Shown piece after piece: positions 60,401-64,000 of a stretch of DNA of 64,000 bases. Numbering within the stretch: position 1 is the stretch's first letter; the number at the start of each line of letters is the position of its first letter. A program made the translations under genes and the position numbers. Source of the DNA: Bacteroidota bacterium (GTDB lineage: Bacteria > Bacteroidota > Ignavibacteria > SZUA-365); the NCBI GenBank assembly GCA_014860565.1, contig JACZJN010000109.1, positions 1 to 64,000 of the forward strand, in the 5' to 3' direction. Under the pieces are notes generated by a model. That model did no database searches. It had not been told where the DNA came from and worked only from the letters and a program-made list of their open reading frames with translations.

Positions 60401-61180
60401 GGTCCCATCATTGCCCGTCACCCCGATATAGGTACCGACCAGCATGCCGAAGACAGCCCGATTGTAATTTGTCGTGCCGTTGTTCTTGATTTCGTACAGC
60501 CAGAAAATATTATCCTGTGCGAGAAACTGAGCCCACTGCAGCGCACGCACACGCATCTCAAGGCCGAGTCCGTTGCGCGCCAGGTTGCGGGAGTCGGGCT
60601 TGAATGAAACGCCGATGGTATTGTTGGAGGCGAAGTTGTACCGCTCGTCGTTGTTGTCGTCCATGACGAAAAACGTTTCCTCGTCGCTGCTGGAGGTCTT
60701 GCCGAAGAAGCCGTTCCACGATCCGCGCCACCCGGGATCGGAAGCGTCGTTGAGCTTGTCGGGCCAGAACGACGGCCAGGTTTTGTCGTCGGTGTACAAC
60801 GCGACTCCGGATTGGCTCGTGTTGAAGTATCCCGCCACGGGTTCCCACGTCCACGGAATGCCTGCCGGAGATTCGTCGCGACGTTTTGTCGGCCGGTCCA
60901 CCGGCACGCTGACGACGCTGTGGAAGGTCTTTCCGTCGAACTGAACCTCCGCGCCCACGAAGGGACTCACGTCGCCGAGATACCCGTTGTTGTCGTAGAT
61001 CCAGGAGCCGCGCGGACCGCCGGTTGCCGGTTGTCCGATCACTCCCCAGTTCCCGAAGACGGTTTTCACGCGGTTTCCCGCCACCACGTTGGATCGCCGG
61101 TATTCGCGCCCGCTTTGCGCGAACGCCTGTGCGCCGAGCAGCAGCAACATGCATGCGAAGATGTACCGTTGTCGTTTCAT
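57413..61180 (-). CDS. Giant exported protein with Ca-loop motifs and T9SS-type C-terminus
   Basis: A 1255-residue exported protein. The ATG at 61180 gives a signal peptide (IFACMLLLLGAQAFAQ); upstream in-frame starts would bury it. The N-terminal ~600 residues carry repeated Asp/Asn-rich loops like thrombospondin-type-3 or dockerin calcium sites (DGIDNDNDVG, DGIDNDLDGVIDE, DNDNDGKIDQED). Fibronectin-like domains follow (GEVTLYWDRKSERSYD, FEGYRIYKATDPN, YYYAIVAYDRGNE), then a FlgD-like/sorting domain (RVRVVPNPYVSASTHES, IDFIHVPAQSKISIFT, LDIAYGVYFYVLESP). Homologous in order to the 1088-residue protein at 14368-17634. Second gene of the mirrored triad. Confidence 0.8.
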   Translation of the reverse strand: MKRQRYIFACMLLLLGAQAFAQSGREYRRSNVVAGNRVKTVFGNWGVIGQPATGGPRGSWIYDNNGYLGDVSPFVGAEVQFDGKTFHSVVSVPVDRPTKRRDESPAGIPWTWEPVAGYFNTSQSGVALYTDDKTWPSFWPDKLNDASDPGWRGSWNGFFGKTSSSDEETFFVMDDNNDERYNFASNNTIGVSFKPDSRNLARNGLGLEMRVRALQWAQFLAQDNIFWLYEIKNNGTTNYNRAVFGMLVGTYIGVTGNDGTPQEYDDDFSFFEVSLDLTYTGDYPDNNSRNPSWVGPVGVVGYAFLESPGNPFDGIDNDNDVGFGASAPLFTPESFDSTRINTGMTVVVIDDNYVRSTMQIGTSTTTISTRGLDVLIEPGVTRLAEGNIITDAQGNSIVNPNAYDGIDNDLDGVIDENYFLHFRQVKRDTQGNVLIDLLRPVRYANYVTGSGNTDAMLDEKRNDLIDNDGDWNVDFDDMGRDGVAGTNDYGEGDGTPTSGYEFGGFDTGLPGEPNIDKTDVDESDQIGLTSFQYFTPASDITLADDEELWKRMAPGFFDVPKSIINNRPQRGEDGDFIYGSGHFPLLAGNIERFSLALVYGGGQGGFDTDLQDLLKHRETVQKIYNSNYRFPVAPDKPTLTAVPGDGEVTLYWDRKSERSYDPVLKEFDFEGYRIYKATDPNFIDAAKVTDADGNVVGFKPIAQYDLKNGIQGYFRPSPALFETVSGRSFNLGNNSGLEHSFVDHDVENGRTYYYAIVAYDRGNELTDIFPAENSKRIRLTATGAPEIDVNTAVVVPNAPVAGYVAPLNGVRITSSQSVATGDLSYEAIDPLRLEANTYQVTFQDVMSDEVDNDNDGKIDQEDFQELAQITTTYTVLNKTQQSYRFTVQDTLPTKLPHQNINTADVLVKNSSGPVDPSRYHVDARRGDIRPAAPGSLSGEYEILYTYFPVYRSPYILNSPYVTEAIDSDIFDGLQLNFRNDWQIRLVDSTSGFNTGSKSMIYTFATTDILLAPGDTLRGARYPSDYEIRFSSSIIDTSAALYGSPALPVNFTVFNVTENHKIPFIFVDTDGNGKLSKTDQLALFDLKRSGDPFFTWIMAFENRPSVPSDSVFTFTDGDKVVLNTTKPFRNGDVYDFVPSLPEVDDGLARDQLSRVRVVPNPYVSASTHESPLPPGITTGRGDRKIDFIHVPAQSKISIFTARGEHVITLRHESSIDDGTVTWNLKSKENLDIAYGVYFYVLESPAGEKSGKIAIIK

Positions 61181-61242
61181 ATAAGCTCGATGATTGCCAG
61201 GATATTGAAGTTCATTTCTTTCGTGTGCCATCGCAGCCTCGC

Positions 61243-64000
61243 CTAGAATTCCAGGTTCAGCCCCAGCTCGATGCGCCGCGGCTCGGAATAGAATGTGGGA
61301 TTGTTGAACCACGCCTCGATCGTATTCACGTATTCCGGGGTGTTCTGCGCCTTGATGCGCGCAAGATCGGTCGTGTAGCCCGCGCGGCCCGTATCGTCAA
61401 ACACCCCGTACTCGTTGAGGACGTCGAAGACATTGAAGACGCGGAGGAAGACCACGAGGTCGGTCCACCCGAGCGAAAGCGACTTGTACAGGCGGAGATC
61501 AGCGTTGAAGGTCGTCGGCTTGATCTGGCTGTTGGTGATCAGTGACGTGATGTCATCGCTGCGCCGCGGTGTGTACGGCATGCCGCTGCCGTACTGCATG
61601 ATGAGACTGCCTCCGTACGACGGTCCCGCGTACGACACCGATGCATTGATGGTATGGCGCTGATCCCAGCTGAGCGCTGTGAGCTGCACTTCGGGCAGGT
61701 CGCCGCGGCTCGCGGCCTGTTGCGCCGCGTAAGGATCGGATGCCGTTCCGCGCGCGATCTGGAAGGTGTAGTCGAGAGACGCGGCGAGTCCGCCGGCAAA
61801 GCGTTTGTTGAACGACAGCACGATGCCGCGGGTGTAGGCAAAATCGCTGTTGACGACTTTCGAATAGGTGGCCGAACCGCCGAATATGATGATCTGTTCG
61901 GCGCGCGTGCCGGCAAGGTTGCGCGTGTCGCGAATGTATGCAGTCACATCGAGGGAGATATCGTCGGTCAGCTGCTGCTGCAGTCCTATCTCTGCGTTTA
62001 TCGTCTGTTCCGGCTCGAGATCCGCGTTCCCGACGGTGCCCTGGTTTCCTGTCCCGGATCCCAGTTTGAAGAAAGGATTCGTATACAGCAGTTCGAAACG
62101 CGGCACCTGGAAGAAATGCCCGTACGAGAAATGCAGCACGCCGCGATCCGTCACGGGAAAGGCCGCGCCGAAACGCGGGCTGATCTGGTACTTGACCTTC
62201 GCGTCGCTGTACCAATAGGATTCACGCTCGGCGAGCGTGACGTCCGGCTCCCCTACGTCCTGCAGGCCGTTGCCGTTCAAATCGTGGAATCGATTTTCCG
62301 GACGGATGGGATTGAAGATATTCGGATCCGTGGGATCGTTGAGAATCTGTCCCGCCGGATCGAAAACGTCGAAGCGCACGCCGAGATTGATGATCAGGTC
62401 GTCGAACTCCATCTTGTCCTGCAGATACACCGCGTATTCGTTCGGTTTGCGGGTGTATTCATCGTGATAGATGCTGCTGACGTCGAGCACACGGGGATTG
62501 ATGAATGGATTCCCCGTGGCGGGATCGAATTCGGTCTGCTGTTCGGCGGGACGCAGGGTGATATTGTTGAAGAACAGTTCGTGCATGCTCATCTGCAGTC
62601 CGGCCTTGATCAGATGCTGCTGGTTGACCTGGCTGGTGATGTCGAATTTCCCGACCATCGTGGTCGTGTTTCTCTCGAAATAGGAGAGGTCGGTTCCGCC
62701 GGTCGCGAAACTGTAGGATGTGATCTGCGTCAGTACATTCGGATGCACGTAGTTCGGATCATTGATATCCTCGTACACGTAGCGCTGGAAATTCTTCCCG
62801 AACATCGAAAAGCCGACGGTATAGAATGTGCTGGGGGAGAGCAGGTGCGTCAGTTGCGCGAGATGCGTCTGTCCCACGCGGTAGTTGGTCGGATTTCCAT
62901 CGGGGTTGAAGACGAAGAACTGGTTGTAGTCCTGATAGGTCACATCGTCATAGATGTACTGATACCACAGTTTCACATCGTTGGTGATGTGGAGATTCAG
63001 CTTCGCCTGGCCGTAGAACTTCTCGCTGCTGTTCATGCTTACGACTTTTCCGTCGCCGAGGCCCGTGGCAGGATCGCGGCTGTCAATATAGTTGCCCGCG
63101 CTGTCGATATAGGCGACGTTCCCTGGATTGTACCGGCGTACGCCGTTGAGCCAGCCTCCGAATTTATTGTAGCGGCCGTTGACGGAAAAGAAGAGCGCGT
63201 CGGGGATGACCGGTCCGCTCAGCGAGAGATCGAGATTGCTGATGGCCAGCGGATCCACCTTGTCGATATCGCGAAAGATATCGGTGTTCGACGAGACGTA
63301 ATCACCAATGTAGGTGCCGATGCTTCCGCTGTAGCTGTTCTTGCCCTCTTTCGTGGCGATGTTGACGATGCCGGAAAGCGCCTGTCCGTACTCGGCATTG
63401 AATGCGCCGCTGACCAGCTGCAATTCCTGTACCTGGTTTTTATTGACCTCCACGACCGTGCCGCCGTCGTACACATCTGTCACGGGAACGCCGTCGATCC
63501 AGTACGCGACCTCGCCCTGTCGTCCGCCACGCACGTGTCCGTCGATATAGCCGGCCTGCAGGTTCAATACCTCGCTGACCTCGGTCACGGGCAGGGCGGA
63601 TATCTCATCGCTGCTCACCACGGAAGTGGAGGCGGTCAGGTCCTTGCGAACGAGGGGCCGCGTCGCGGTGATCACCACCTCCTCGTTCAACTGCATCACC
63701 GTTTCTCCCAGGTTGACATTGATGCGCGTTGTCAGATCGATGTTGACACGCACATCCTTCACCGTAACCGGGGAATAGCCGATCGCGGACGCCTTGAGTT
63801 CGTAGGTGCCCGGCGGGACGTTCAGGATGGTGTATTCACCATCGAGGTTGGTGGCGGCGCCCATGGTTGTGCCGACGAGAATGATATTCACGCCGGGGAT
63901 GCCCTCTCCGGATTCCGTATCGATGACCTTACCCGCAATCTTGCCGGATGTACCGGCATGCAGGACGGCAGTGGAGAGGAGGGCGAAAAGGAGAAGGAAG
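61243..64000 (-). CDS. TonB-dependent receptor, 5' partial
   Basis: At least 918 residues; the frame runs off the right window edge within the signal peptide (the visible part reads LLLFALLSTAVLHAGTSG). A CarboxypepD_reg-like domain follows (GKIAGKVIDTESGEGIPGVN, TNLDGEYTILNVPPGTYELK), then a plug (ITATRPLVRKDLTASTSVVS, GHVRGGRQGEVAYWIDGVPV, SGAFNAEYGQALSGIVNIAT) and a barrel ending GLNLEF. No SusD partner. It leads the minus-strand operon receptor/giant/PorV/CBM-like protein. A GTG at 63891 is inside the first domain and is not the true start. Confidence 0.9.
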   Translation of the reverse strand, partial: FLLLFALLSTAVLHAGTSGKIAGKVIDTESGEGIPGVNIILVGTTMGAATNLDGEYTILNVPPGTYELKASAIGYSPVTVKDVRVNIDLTTRINVNLGETVMQLNEEVVITATRPLVRKDLTASTSVVSSDEISALPVTEVSEVLNLQAGYIDGHVRGGRQGEVAYWIDGVPVTDVYDGGTVVEVNKNQVQELQLVSGAFNAEYGQALSGIVNIATKEGKNSYSGSIGTYIGDYVSSNTDIFRDIDKVDPLAISNLDLSLSGPVIPDALFFSVNGRYNKFGGWLNGVRRYNPGNVAYIDSAGNYIDSRDPATGLGDGKVVSMNSSEKFYGQAKLNLHITNDVKLWYQYIYDDVTYQDYNQFFVFNPDGNPTNYRVGQTHLAQLTHLLSPSTFYTVGFSMFGKNFQRYVYEDINDPNYVHPNVLTQITSYSFATGGTDLSYFERNTTTMVGKFDITSQVNQQHLIKAGLQMSMHELFFNNITLRPAEQQTEFDPATGNPFINPRVLDVSSIYHDEYTRKPNEYAVYLQDKMEFDDLIINLGVRFDVFDPAGQILNDPTDPNIFNPIRPENRFHDLNGNGLQDVGEPDVTLAERESYWYSDAKVKYQISPRFGAAFPVTDRGVLHFSYGHFFQVPRFELLYTNPFFKLGSGTGNQGTVGNADLEPEQTINAEIGLQQQLTDDISLDVTAYIRDTRNLAGTRAEQIIIFGGSATYSKVVNSDFAYTRGIVLSFNKRFAGGLAASLDYTFQIARGTASDPYAAQQAASRGDLPEVQLTALSWDQRHTINASVSYAGPSYGGSLIMQYGSGMPYTPRRSDDITSLITNSQIKPTTFNADLRLYKSLSLGWTDLVVFLRVFNVFDVLNEYGVFDDTGRAGYTTDLARIKAQNTPEYVNTIEAWFNNPTFYSEPRRIELGLNLEF

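Noticed and set aside
58421-60607. Long antisense open frame (~728 codons) opposite the giant exported protein gene
   Set aside because: Shadow of a GC-rich gene; no domain, signal or ribosome site, and the opposite strand has clear protein features.

Overview
The window looks like part of a chromosome from a GC-rich member of the Bacteroidota/Chlorobiota (FCB) group. Pointers are TonB-dependent receptors with CarboxypepD_reg-like N-termini, PorV-type barrels, a PorE-like OmpA lipoprotein, many secreted proteins with type IX (T9SS)-like C-terminal domains, a type-2 malate dehydrogenase and hopanoid-type squalene genes. Ignavibacteria/Kapabacteria-like lineages fit best, but that placement is inference and no rRNA is present to test it.

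Layout. 1-3.0 kb: squalene synthesis operon hpnC(partial)-hpnD-hpnE, with a convergent acyltransferase. 3.8-7.2 kb: mnmA, mdh and an SdiA-regulated-type lipoprotein. 7.3-10.8 kb (minus): tightly coupled operon of CstA, a small membrane protein, an 89-residue protein and an ArsA-like ATPase. 11.4-18.8 kb (plus): TonB receptor, 1088-residue secreted protein and PorV-like barrel. 19-21.8 kb: SurA/PpiD-like PPIase preceded by a hexanucleotide microsatellite, tRNA-Pro(CGG) and an ECF sigma factor. 21.9-37.4 kb (minus): a 15.5-kb extracellular-electron-transfer-type cluster. 37.6-41.8 kb (plus): YmdB-like phosphoesterase, folD, alanine dehydrogenase and a CoA-transferase. 42-52.5 kb: an outer-membrane barrel, a PorE-like lipoprotein and three VWA-domain exported proteins, with trmH and tRNA-Met(CAT) between them. 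52.6-64 kb (minus): a secreted protein made of two near-identical 563-residue halves, then a second PorV/giant/TonB-receptor triad that mirrors the one at 11-19 kb.

The most interesting locus is 21.9-37.4 kb. It encodes an octaheme, a decaheme (plus one C-X7-C-H motif) and a tetraheme cytochrome, a large beta-barrel, a second outer-membrane protein, three NHL-type beta-propellers, a dedicated ResB/CcsA cytochrome-c synthase, and a two-component system. The kinase carries a CYGCH heme-c motif in its periplasmic sensor region. Its partner is a sigma-54 (NtrC-type) activator, and a single-domain receiver lies nearby. Two almost identical -24/-12 elements lie upstream of the octaheme gene and the barrel gene, and a weaker third lies upstream of the receiver. 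The sequence therefore suggests a self-contained, heme- or redox-sensing, sigma-54-switched conduit carrying electrons across the outer membrane, with an OmcE-like tetraheme protein as a possible extracellular wire subunit.

A second notable pattern is the duplicated TonB-receptor/giant T9SS-type protein/PorV triad, which looks like a conserved export or uptake module. Gene functions are read from motifs and family resemblance only; no searches were run.
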